6,852 bases of DNA from Alphaproteobacteria bacterium (GTDB lineage Bacteria; Pseudomonadota; Alphaproteobacteria; Acetobacterales; Acetobacteraceae): positions 1 through 6,852 of the forward strand of contig JAAFHD010000197.1 in NCBI GenBank assembly GCA_013298245.1. The letters run 5' to 3'. A program made the position numbers and the translations under genes. Shown here piece by piece: positions 1 through 6,112 of the stretch (position 1 is the stretch's first letter; each line of letters opens with the position of its first letter). The notes beneath the pieces are model-generated. The model made no database searches, had not been told where the DNA came from, and worked only from the letters and a program-made list of their open reading frames with translations.

Positions 1-941
1 GCGCGCGGGCCCCAGGCGCGGTCGAACTGCGCCACCGCATCGCCGAAGAATTCCGGCCCCGCCGCACGGATTTGCATGTTGGAGGTGCGCAGCTGCGCGA
101 GTTGGCGCGTCTCGCGTTCGGGCATGCTGTCGCACAGCGCGTCCAGCGCTTCGGTCATCGTGCCGCGCACCAGCTCGCGATCGGCAGGTGACAACGTGGC
201 GAAGACGCGCGCCGACATCAGCCCGATCGCCGGGAAGGCGAAGTGGTTGGTCAGCAGCATGGTGCGGCAGATTTCCTGGAAGCGGTTGTTGATCGTGCTT
301 TCGAAATCCAGGTCCACGCCGTCGATCTGGCCGTTGGACAGGGCCTCGAAAATCTGCGGCAGCGGCAGCGGCGTGGGTGCCGTGCCGATCAGGTTGAAGA
401 AGTCGCGCGTGGGGGCGGCCGGCGTGATGCGGATCTTCTTGCCGCGCAGATCGGCCAGCGTGTTGGTCACGTCGCGCGTCAGGATTTGCCGCATGCCGAC
501 CATGCCGTAGCGGAAGCCCACGCAGCCGATGGCCTGTGGCATGCCATTCAGCAGGCCGAGCGCGATCGGGCCGCGCAGCATGGCCACCGCGCGCTGGATA
601 TCGGGCACGATGAAGGGCGCATGCAGCGCGCCGATCGCGTCCATGCGGTTGGAAATTTCGGCGGTGGTCAGCAGCGACATATCCAGCGCGCCGGTCTGCA
701 ATTGCTGCAGCATCGCCGCCTCGTTGCCGAGCTGGCCGGAGGGGAACAGCGTCACCGTGAAGCGCCCGTTGGACGCATCGCGCAGCCGCGTGCCCCAGGC
801 GGTCAGGTTCTGGTTCCAGGTATGCGCGGGCGGCGTGATCAGGCCCAGGCGGAATTCGCGCGTCGCCTGCGCGCGGGCATGGTTGGCGGGCAGTGCCAGG
901 GCAGCCGGGGCGGCCAGAAGTGCGCGGCGGGCGACGGTCAT
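1..941 (-). CDS. TRAP transporter periplasmic solute-binding protein, DctP family (3' end cut by window)
   Basis: This frame is open from an ATG at 941 to the window edge, giving 313 complete codons. I read it by hand on the reverse strand. It begins with a signal peptide: Arg5-Arg6, an Ala/Leu-rich core, then a likely cleavage site after Ala-Arg-Ala at residue 24. The Arg pair makes Tat export possible, but a full Tat motif is not evident. The mature part has DctP features: a TPPAHTWN-like start, FPSGQLGNE around residues 68-76, the conserved Arg171 in GKKIRIT (the arginine that usually binds the substrate carboxylate), GTAPTPLP near 187, and an NGQIDGVD segment near 203. DctP proteins are usually 320-340 residues, so only a short tail is missing. 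A GAGGAG ribosome site lies seven bases upstream of the ATG. The partner DctQ and DctM membrane subunits are not in the window and could lie beyond position 1. The ligand, probably an organic or keto acid, cannot be told. Confidence 0.9.
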   Translation of the reverse strand, partial: MTVARRALLAAPAALALPANHARAQATREFRLGLITPPAHTWNQNLTAWGTRLRDASNGRFTVTLFPSGQLGNEAAMLQQLQTGALDMSLLTTAEISNRMDAIGALHAPFIVPDIQRAVAMLRGPIALGLLNGMPQAIGCVGFRYGMVGMRQILTRDVTNTLADLRGKKIRITPAAPTRDFFNLIGTAPTPLPLPQIFEALSNGQIDGVDLDFESTINNRFQEICRTMLLTNHFAFPAIGLMSARVFATLSPADRELVRGTMTEALDALCDSMPERETRQLAQLRTSNMQIRAAGPEFFGDAVAQFDRAWGPR

Positions 942-1023
942 GCTCTCTCTCCTCGGGATGTCTCCGGAGGCAAGACGTGGCCGAAAGGGCGCAGGGCCGC
1001 AAGGGGTTTGCGCGGAGCCTCCG
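942..1023 (-). other. serA-TRAP intercistronic gap with inverted repeat
   Basis: This 82-bp gap separates two minus-strand genes. CGGAGGC at 965-971 is the exact reverse complement of GCCTCCG at 1017-1023, which directly abuts the serA stop codon. The loop is 45 nt and contains further GGCC pairs. There is no T-run, so this is not a convincing intrinsic terminator. The two genes could be cotranscribed, or the TRAP gene may have its own promoter. No clear -35/-10 pair is visible. Confidence 0.3.
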
Positions 1024-2265
1024 TCAGCGCTCGTACAGCAGGCGCGCGCGAATGGTGCCGGGCAGGGCGCGCATTTCCTCCAGGATGGCCTGGCTGTCGC
1101 GCGAGGCGCCGCCATCAACCACCACGTAACCCACATCGCCCTCGGTCTGCAGATACTGGCCGGCGATGTTCACGCCGCGCTTGGCGAAGATGGTGTTGAT
1201 GCCGGTCAGGATGCCCGGGACGTTGCGGTGCACATGCATGAAGCGCACGCCGGTCGGCTGTGGCGGCAGCTGCACGCCGGGGAAATTCACGGCACCCACG
1301 GTGCTGCCGGTGTCGGAATAGTCGATCAGCTTGGCGGCGACTTCCTCGCCGATGAGGGCCTGTGCTTCCTCGGTGCTGCCGCCGATATGCGGGGTCAGGA
1401 TGACGTTCTCGATGCCGGCCAAGGGTGTCGTGAAGGCATCGCCGTTGCGCGCCGGTTCCTCGGGGAAGACATCCACGGCCGCGCCCGCCAGGTGGCCGGA
1501 CCGCAGCGCGGCAGCCAGCGCGTCCAGGTCCACGATCGTGCCGCGGGCATTGTTGATGAAGATCGCGCCGGGCCGCATTTTCGCGAATTCGGCGGCACCC
1601 ATCATGCCCATGGTGGCGGCGGTTTCGGGCACATGCATGGTCACGATGTCGGACCAGTTGAGCAATTCATCCAGGCTCGCGCAGCGGCTGGCATTGCCGC
1701 GCTGCAGCTTGGCCGCCACATCGAAATACAGCACGCGCATGCCAAAGGCTTCGCCAAGCACCGAGAGCTGGCTGCCGATATTGCCATAGCCCACGATGCC
1801 CAGCGTGCGGCCGCGCACTTCGTGATAGCCGTCCGCCGTCTTCTGCCACACGCCGGCATGTGCTGCGTTGGATTTGGGCAGCACGCCGCGCAGCAGCACG
1901 ATGATCTCGCCCATCACCAATTCGGCGACGGAACGCGTGTTGGAAAACGGCGCGTTGAACACCACGATGCCGCGTTCGCGCGCGGCGGCCAGGTCCACCT
2001 GGTTGGTGCCGATGCAGAAGCAGCCCACCGCGACCAGGCGGTCGGCCGCTTCCAGCACATCGGCGGTCAGCTGCGTGCGGCTGCGGATGCCAAGAAGATG
2101 CACGCCGCGCAGCGCTTCTTTCAGCGCCTCGCCATCCAGCGCCTTGGGCACGCGCGTGATCTGCGCATAGCCATTATCGGCCATGAACTGCACGGCGGTG
2201 TCGTTCACACCTTCCAGCAGCAGAATCTTGATCCGGTCCTTGGGGAGGGAGAGGAGTTCGCTCAT
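1024..2265 (-). CDS. serA: D-3-phosphoglycerate dehydrogenase, ACT-domain type
   Basis: SerA oxidises 3-phosphoglycerate to 3-phosphohydroxypyruvate with NAD+, the first step of serine synthesis in the cytoplasm. The predicted protein is 413 residues, close to the 410 of E. coli SerA, and aligns along its whole length. The substrate and nucleotide domains include GIRSRTQLT (59-67), the Rossmann motif GYGNIG (159-164), catalytic Arg241 in NNARG, Glu270 in PEEP and His293 in TPHIGG. The ACT domain (about 341-413) keeps His346, Asn348 and Asn366, equivalent to the serine-binding residues of E. coli SerA, so feedback inhibition by serine is likely. The end, GTIRARLLYER, resembles the E. coli terminus. 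The frame stays open upstream to 2424, but those 53 residues do not resemble SerA. The start at 2265 gives the normal N-terminus although its ribosome site (ACAGGC) is weak. It is divergent from the RTX gene. Confidence 0.95.
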   Translation of the reverse strand: MSELLSLPKDRIKILLLEGVNDTAVQFMADNGYAQITRVPKALDGEALKEALRGVHLLGIRSRTQLTADVLEAADRLVAVGCFCIGTNQVDLAAARERGIVVFNAPFSNTRSVAELVMGEIIVLLRGVLPKSNAAHAGVWQKTADGYHEVRGRTLGIVGYGNIGSQLSVLGEAFGMRVLYFDVAAKLQRGNASRCASLDELLNWSDIVTMHVPETAATMGMMGAAEFAKMRPGAIFINNARGTIVDLDALAAALRSGHLAGAAVDVFPEEPARNGDAFTTPLAGIENVILTPHIGGSTEEAQALIGEEVAAKLIDYSDTGSTVGAVNFPGVQLPPQPTGVRFMHVHRNVPGILTGINTIFAKRGVNIAGQYLQTEGDVGYVVVDGGASRDSQAILEEMRALPGTIRARLLYER

Positions 2266-2446
2266 GCCGCGCCTGTCGCGCGCCGCGCGGCAGAACGCAA
2301 GCCGGGCGGAGCCGGCTGGGTTGTCGAAAATGTGCTTGTTGCACAATGTGGGGCATACTACGGTCGGATATTCAAGTCGTACAATAATTCCCCAGTCCGC
2401 AATTGTGTCCGTCGACACTGGCAAGAAGCAAGAGGGAGGTTGTTAC
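2266..2446. promoter_or_regulatory. divergent promoter region between serA and the RTX gene
   Basis: This 181-bp gap is clearly richer in A+T than its surroundings, especially 2325-2410. On the plus strand TACAAT (2380-2385) is a good match to a -10 hexamer, about 60 bp before the RTX start, but no good -35 sits at the usual spacing. On the minus strand TAGTAT (2360-2355) is a weaker -10 candidate for serA. An inverted repeat, TGTGC-TTGTT-GCACA (2331-2345), overlaps a second dyad, TTGT-TGC-ACAA (2336-2346), and could be a regulator site. The RTX gene has a strong AGGGAGG ribosome site at 2433-2439, seven bases before its ATG. Confidence 0.45.
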
Positions 2447-4366
2447 ATGTCCATCCGCATGTGGGGCCGCGAACAGGTCGTCAACGAGACCTTGGCCGGG
2501 GTGCAGAACAGCCCGGCCATCGGTGTGCTGGCCGATGGCCGCTATGTCATCGCCTGGATGGATCCTGGAACCAATGGCAGCGACATCCGCGCGCGCATCT
2601 TCAGCCCCACCGGCGAGGGCGGCGCCGAGTTCGTCGTGGTCGATGATGCGAACGTTATCAAGGAGCCCGCCGTTGCTGGCCTGTCGGATGGTCGCTTCAT
2701 CATATCCTACAGTGATGCGTTCGACGTCAGCACGACCGACTTCGATGTCAGGGCGCGCGTCTATTCCGCGGCCGGTTCACCTCAATTTTTCAGTTCCTTC
2801 GCCGCTTCCTTCAATCCGGAGTCCGGCTCCAACATGGCGTCCATTCCGGGCGGCGGCCTTGTGGTGTCCTTCGTCAATAACGACGACATCACGGTCTCCC
2901 GCTATTCATCCGCCATTGCCGTGACCAACACGGCCACCGCGAACAGCGCGGTCGCTGGCGCGCAGAACACCACCGACATCGCCTTCAGCCAACTGACAGG
3001 CACCACCGCGGTGGTCTGGGAGAATGAAGCTGACGCCACCGTGCGGCTCAGGCTGTTCACCGGTGGCCTGTCGCCGGTCAATGTCGCTGACGTGGTCGTG
3101 GCGGCCGGCCAGCCCTTCGCCTACCCGCATGTGGCTGCGCTGGCGAATGGCAGCTACCTGGTCACCTGGTCGGCCTCAGGCGTCCTGGAACCTGAACTCA
3201 ATTATGGTGTTCGTGGCCGTATCTACAGCGCCACCGGCGTGCCGCTGAGCGTTGAATTCCAGGTCAACACCCGAGTGCCGCAGGATCAATACGCGTCTGA
3301 TGTGGCGGCGTTGTCCAGCGGCGGTTTCGTGGTGGCGTGGCACGACCAATCCAGCAGCACCATCCGCGCGCAGGCCTTCGACGCCACGGGCCAGCGCGAA
3401 GGTAGGGAGGCTGTGGTCAGCGATGTCGCAGTGTTTCTGCCCAATCCCTACCACCGTGCGGTCTCGGTGGCGGCGCTGCCCGATGATCGTGTCGTCGTCA
3501 CCTGGGCCGGCGGCAGCGATGGGCAGGTCGAAGGTATTCGCCAGCAGATCCTCGATCCGCGCGATGGTGTGATCATTGGCGGCGCGGGCAATGACACGCT
3601 GTACGGCCACCAGGTCTTCGAGAATGAGTTGAAGGGTCTGGCGGGCCTGGATGTCCTGCATGGCGGTGCCGCCGCCGATCAGCTGTTCGGCAATGACGCG
3701 GATGACACCCTCTACGGCGCCGACGGCAATGACTTCCTCGTTGGCGGCCGCGGCAATGACCTGGTGGTTGGGGGCAATGGCAACGACACCGCCTATGCCG
3801 AGGATAGTTTCGACACCCTGTTCGGCGAGGCCGGCGATGATTTCCTGGCCGGCGGCTGGGGCAATGACAGCCTCTATGGCCAGGCCGGCAATGACGCCCT
3901 GTTCGGCGAGGGTGACTGGGACCGCATCGAAGGCGGCAGCGGCGCGGACACGCTCTACGGCCAGGACAACAATGACACGCTGTTCGGCGAAGCCGACAAC
4001 GACTTCCTCTCAGGCGGCGCAGGCGAGGACCAGTTGGCTGGCGGCGCGGGCGCGGACAGCTTCTTCTTCAATACACAGTCCGAAGGCACCGACCTGATCT
4101 TCGATTTCAATCGCGACGAAGGCGACCGGATCATCTTCGTCTCTGGCGGTTTCGCTGCCCCCGCGGGCTTCAGCTTCACGCCGGGCGTGGGCTTCCACTA
4201 CGGCGCCGGCGTGGTCCCGACCCACGCAACGGCCACTGTCTACTACGACACCAACAGCAAGGCGCTGTGGTACGATCAGGATGGCACCGGGCCATCGGGA
4301 CCGAACGTCATCGCCTTCCTGCCGAATACGCCGGTGATCCAGGCGTCGGATATTTCCATCTTCTGA
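2447..4366 (+). CDS. RTX calcium-binding protein with seven N-terminal propeller-like repeats, probable type I secreted
   Basis: The product is 639 residues. The start at 2447 is chosen because AGGGAGG lies seven bases upstream; the frame is open further upstream but without RTX-like content. There is no Sec signal peptide. Residues 22-373 are seven repeats of about 50-57 residues, each with a core like VAALxDGxFVVxW followed by a polar turn and an RxRxFxxxG strand. This spacing suggests a seven-bladed beta-propeller. Residues 378-541 hold about 17 RTX nonapeptides (GGxGxDxLx), expected to bind calcium outside the cell as a beta-roll. Residues 542-639 include TDLIFDFNRDEGDRIIF and a hydrophobic end (SDISIF), like the C-terminal export region of serralysin-type RTX proteins. 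No protease HExxH motif, lipase motif or other catalytic signature was seen. No ABC exporter, adaptor or TolC gene is in the window, so the exporter must be elsewhere. The role is unknown; adhesion, surface layer or biofilm matrix are family-level guesses. Confidence 0.88.
   Translation: MSIRMWGREQVVNETLAGVQNSPAIGVLADGRYVIAWMDPGTNGSDIRARIFSPTGEGGAEFVVVDDANVIKEPAVAGLSDGRFIISYSDAFDVSTTDFDVRARVYSAAGSPQFFSSFAASFNPESGSNMASIPGGGLVVSFVNNDDITVSRYSSAIAVTNTATANSAVAGAQNTTDIAFSQLTGTTAVVWENEADATVRLRLFTGGLSPVNVADVVVAAGQPFAYPHVAALANGSYLVTWSASGVLEPELNYGVRGRIYSATGVPLSVEFQVNTRVPQDQYASDVAALSSGGFVVAWHDQSSSTIRAQAFDATGQREGREAVVSDVAVFLPNPYHRAVSVAALPDDRVVVTWAGGSDGQVEGIRQQILDPRDGVIIGGAGNDTLYGHQVFENELKGLAGLDVLHGGAAADQLFGNDADDTLYGADGNDFLVGGRGNDLVVGGNGNDTAYAEDSFDTLFGEAGDDFLAGGWGNDSLYGQAGNDALFGEGDWDRIEGGSGADTLYGQDNNDTLFGEADNDFLSGGAGEDQLAGGAGADSFFFNTQSEGTDLIFDFNRDEGDRIIFVSGGFAAPAGFSFTPGVGFHYGAGVVPTHATATVYYDTNSKALWYDQDGTGPSGPNVIAFLPNTPVIQASDISIF
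2510..3568 (+). repeat. seven propeller-like protein repeats inside the RTX gene
   Basis: Repeat starts fall near residues 23, 74, 127, 177, 227, 284 and 338, giving spacings of 51, 53, 50, 50, 57 and 54. Cores seen are VLADGRYVIAW, GLSDGRFIISY, SIPGGGLVVSF, QLTGTTAVVW, ALANGSYLVTW, ALSSGGFVVAW and ALPDDRVVVTW. All but the third and fourth are followed by a clear Arg-rich strand ending in a Gly or Asp turn. Similar DGGFVVxW repeats are known next to RTX arrays in alphaproteobacterial and cyanobacterial proteins. The propeller fold is inferred from the repeat number and length. Confidence 0.7.
3578..4069 (+). repeat. RTX nonapeptide array (about 17 units, 27-nt period)
   Basis: The array covers residues 378-541 of the RTX protein. 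It opens with GGAGNDTLYG, then has a 10-residue interruption (HQVFENELKG), then runs nearly unbroken as nonapeptides such as ADGNDFLVG, GRGNDLVVG, GWGNDSLYG and GSGADTLYG, closing with GAGADSFFF. Several units lack the canonical glycines (EDSFDTLFG, EGDWDRIEG, QDNNDTLFG, EADNDFLSG), so not every turn need bind calcium well. A longer block, DTL(Y/F)G..(N/D)DFL.GG, recurs at 3704, 3812 and 3974, that is at spacings of 108 and 162 nt. Confidence 0.9.
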
Positions 4367-4382
4367 CGCGCGGCTGCGTCAG
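4363..4382. terminator. hairpin spanning both stop codons of convergent genes, possible bidirectional terminator
   Basis: The arms CTGACGC (4363-4369) and GCGTCAG (4376-4382) are perfectly complementary around a six-base loop. The TGA of the RTX gene (4364-4366) is in the left arm and the TGA of the M20 hydrolase gene (4381-4379 on the minus strand) is in the right arm. There is no T-run on either side, so classical intrinsic termination is doubtful. It may instead slow polymerase or protect 3' ends. Confidence 0.4.
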
Positions 4383-5647
4383 GTGTTGGCAAGCTCCGCC
4401 AGCACCTGCGCCAGCACGCGCGCACCGGCGGCGCAGTGCTCGGGCGATGCGTATTCCGCCGGGTTGTGGGACACGCCGCCGCGGCACGGGATGAAGATCA
4501 TCCCCGAGGGACAAAGCGGGATCATGAACTGGCTGTCGTGAAACGCGCCCGAGGGGATGCGCATATGCGACAGGCCCTGCGACGCGGCCGCGCGCTGCAC
4601 GGCGTCCACCACCAGCGGGTCGAACACCGCGGGCACTGCGTGGAATCGCTCGAACAGCTTGTAGCTGCAATGCCTGAGCGAAGCGGCGATCACGCCCTCG
4701 ATCGCATTGCCGCGCGCTTGCAGCACGGCGTTGTCGGGGTGGCGGAAGTCGATGGAAAACCGCACCAGGTCGGCCACGGAATTCGACGCATTCGGAAAAA
4801 CCTCCATGCGCGCCACGGTGAAGCGCAGCACATCGGTGGGGTCATGCATCAGCGCGTTCAGCGCGGTGATGGCGCGGATCGCGTCCTGCATCGCGTCCTG
4901 GCGCATGCCCACGGGGCAGGTGCCGGCATGGTCCGAGCGGCCATGGATTTCCACGCTGAACCAGCGGCTGCCCTGGATGCCGGTGACGACGCCGATATCG
5001 GTGTCGCGCTGTTCCAGGATGGGGCCTTGTTCGATATGCGCTTCGACATAGGCGAAGGGTGCCGGCCCTTCCACAACGCCAAGCGGGCGGCGGGTGATGT
5101 CGGCCTCCGCGGCCAAATGTTCACGCAGCGCATCGGCCCAGGCGATGCCGGCATTGTCGCGGATATCGTCCCAGGTGTCGGGCGGCGCGAAGCCGGCATA
5201 GGCCATGCTGCCCATGCAGCCAGGCGCGAAGCGGCCGCCTTCCTCATTGGTCCAGCCGACCACTTCGATGGGGCGCTTGGTGGTGATGCCAGCCTCGCGC
5301 AGCGCCTGCACGGCTTCCAGTGCTGCGATGACGCCATAGATGCCATCGAACCGCCCGCCCTTCGGCTGGCTGTCCATGTGGCTGCCAGAGAGGACGGGCG
5401 CGGCCGTCAGGTCCGTGCCCTCGTGCCGCAGGAACAGGTTGCCCAGCTGGTCGATGCTGGCGGTCAGCCCGATCGCCTCGCCCCAGCCGATGAACAGCCG
5501 TCGCGCCTCGCGGTCTTCCGGCGACAGGCATGGCCGGTTCACGCCGTCACCGGGAATGGCGCCAATCTTCGCCAGCTGCATCAGGCGGTCCCATTGCCGG
5601 GCTTCGCTGACGGCGGCGACCAGATTCGGGGCGATGGTGGTGGACAT
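4379..5647 (-). CDS. M20-family zinc amidohydrolase, probably allantoate amidohydrolase (or N-carbamoyl-L-amino-acid hydrolase)
   Basis: The predicted protein is 422 residues, matching the roughly 410-residue AllC/HyuC family of cytoplasmic dimeric metal hydrolases. The metal ligands are all visible: His90 in GSHMDS, Asp101 in GGRFDG, Glu136 in NEEGGRF, His204 in EAHIEQG and His394 in GVSHNPAEY. His240 in GRSDHAG, in the dimerisation domain, and the GAFHDSQFM segment at 367-375 also fit. AllC releases ammonia and CO2 from allantoate to give ureidoglycolate or its precursor. HyuC cleaves N-carbamoyl amino acids. Sequence motifs alone do not separate them. The choice of allantoate rests on the divergent uraH-puuD pair 111 bp away, which makes the upstream purine intermediates. 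The ATG at 5647 has a GGAG ribosome site at suitable spacing. The 3' end converges on the RTX gene. Confidence 0.85.
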   Translation of the reverse strand: MSTTIAPNLVAAVSEARQWDRLMQLAKIGAIPGDGVNRPCLSPEDREARRLFIGWGEAIGLTASIDQLGNLFLRHEGTDLTAAPVLSGSHMDSQPKGGRFDGIYGVIAALEAVQALREAGITTKRPIEVVGWTNEEGGRFAPGCMGSMAYAGFAPPDTWDDIRDNAGIAWADALREHLAAEADITRRPLGVVEGPAPFAYVEAHIEQGPILEQRDTDIGVVTGIQGSRWFSVEIHGRSDHAGTCPVGMRQDAMQDAIRAITALNALMHDPTDVLRFTVARMEVFPNASNSVADLVRFSIDFRHPDNAVLQARGNAIEGVIAASLRHCSYKLFERFHAVPAVFDPLVVDAVQRAAASQGLSHMRIPSGAFHDSQFMIPLCPSGMIFIPCRGGVSHNPAEYASPEHCAAGARVLAQVLAELANT

Positions 5648-5758
5648 GCGGCACTCCGTGGCAGGCCAACGCGCTTAAGGCCCTGCGCGTGCCGGATCAA
5701 GGCTTGCCAATCCAGGCGGTTTTCGGGATTGCTGACTGCCACGAACGGAGGCAAGGCA
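5648..5758. promoter_or_regulatory. divergent control region of the urate catabolic genes
   Basis: This 111-bp gap must hold promoters for both the M20 hydrolase (minus) and uraH-puuD (plus). Two inverted repeats are seen. One is ACGCGC (5669-5674), a 10-base spacer and GCGCGT (5685-5690). The other is CGTGGCAG (5657-5664) with its exact reverse complement CTGCCACG (5736-5743), whose centre at about 5700 is close to the centre of the gap. TTGCCA at 5704-5709 is a possible plus-strand -35, but the matching -10 is poor. An operator for a purine-responsive regulator is plausible. No regulator gene is in the window. Confidence 0.4.
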
Positions 5759-6112
5759 ATGGGGCTGTCGACGCATGTGTTGGATACGGCGCATGGCCGA
5801 CCAGGTGCGGGCATGGCGTTCACGCTATTCCGCGTGGGCGCGGATGGCGCGCGCGCGGTGATCAAGACCGGCCGCACGGATGCGGATGGCCGCGCCCCTG
5901 GCGGCCTGCTGGCGCAGGATGAACTTCGCACCGGCGCGTATCAGCTGGTGTTCCAGGTGGCGCAGTATTTCCGCGCGCAGGGCGTGACACTGCCCGAGCC
6001 ACCCTTCCTGGATGAGGTCACGCTGTCCTTCGGCATCGCCGATCTGGCCGCGCATTACCACGTGCCGCTGCTGGTCTCGCCCTTCGGCTACACCACGTAC
6101 CGGGGTTCCTGA
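5759..6112 (+). CDS. uraH: 5-hydroxyisourate hydrolase (transthyretin-like)
   Basis: The enzyme hydrolyses 5-hydroxyisourate, the product of urate oxidation, to the carboxy-imidazoline (OHCU) in the ureide pathway. The protein is 117 residues, the usual length for a bacterial HIU hydrolase. It opens with LSTHVLDTAHGRPG, has TDADGR at 40-45, HYHVPLLVSPFGY at 99-111 and ends in the family signature YRGS (114-117). The catalytic set is present: His6, Arg45, a His in the HYH segment and the C-terminal Tyr-Arg-Gly-Ser. No signal peptide is seen, so it should act in the cytoplasm. The start at 5759 has GGAGG seven bases upstream. The frame is open far upstream, but only as the antisense of the M20 gene. 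Its stop overlaps the puuD start by one base (TGATG), indicating one operon with translational coupling. Confidence 0.95.
   Translation: MGLSTHVLDTAHGRPGAGMAFTLFRVGADGARAVIKTGRTDADGRAPGGLLAQDELRTGAYQLVFQVAQYFRAQGVTLPEPPFLDEVTLSFGIADLAAHYHVPLLVSPFGYTTYRGS

Noticed and set aside
2266..2424. A 53-residue N-terminal extension of SerA starting at 2424
   Set aside because: The extension lies in the AT-rich promoter gap, has no SerA similarity, and the 2265 start gives the family length and N-terminus.
2183..2446. An 88-residue N-terminal extension of the RTX protein starting at 2183
   Set aside because: It overlaps serA in antisense and the promoter gap. The ATG at 2447 has an ideal AGGGAGG ribosome site and RTX exoproteins normally lack such leaders.
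529..2646. A 705-codon open frame on the plus strand running antisense to the TRAP and serA genes
   Set aside because: It is a high-GC shadow: the opposite strand encodes recognisable TRAP and SerA proteins with all key residues, and this translation is His/Ala/Arg-rich without any domain.
3578..4069. Tandem 27-nt periodicity considered as a CRISPR-like or satellite DNA array
   Set aside because: The units are continuous, in frame, diverged at the nucleotide level and encode GGxGxDxLx nonapeptides. There are no unique spacers between identical repeats.
4068..4366. Toxin or protease activity for the RTX protein
   Set aside because: No HExxH zinc motif, lipase serine motif or acylation partner gene is visible. 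RTX repeats alone do not indicate toxicity.
4436..5758. Long upstream extension of the uraH frame through the antisense of the M20 gene
   Set aside because: UraH has a normal 117-residue length and a strong ribosome site at 5747-5751. The upstream part is the complement of a well-supported M20 hydrolase.
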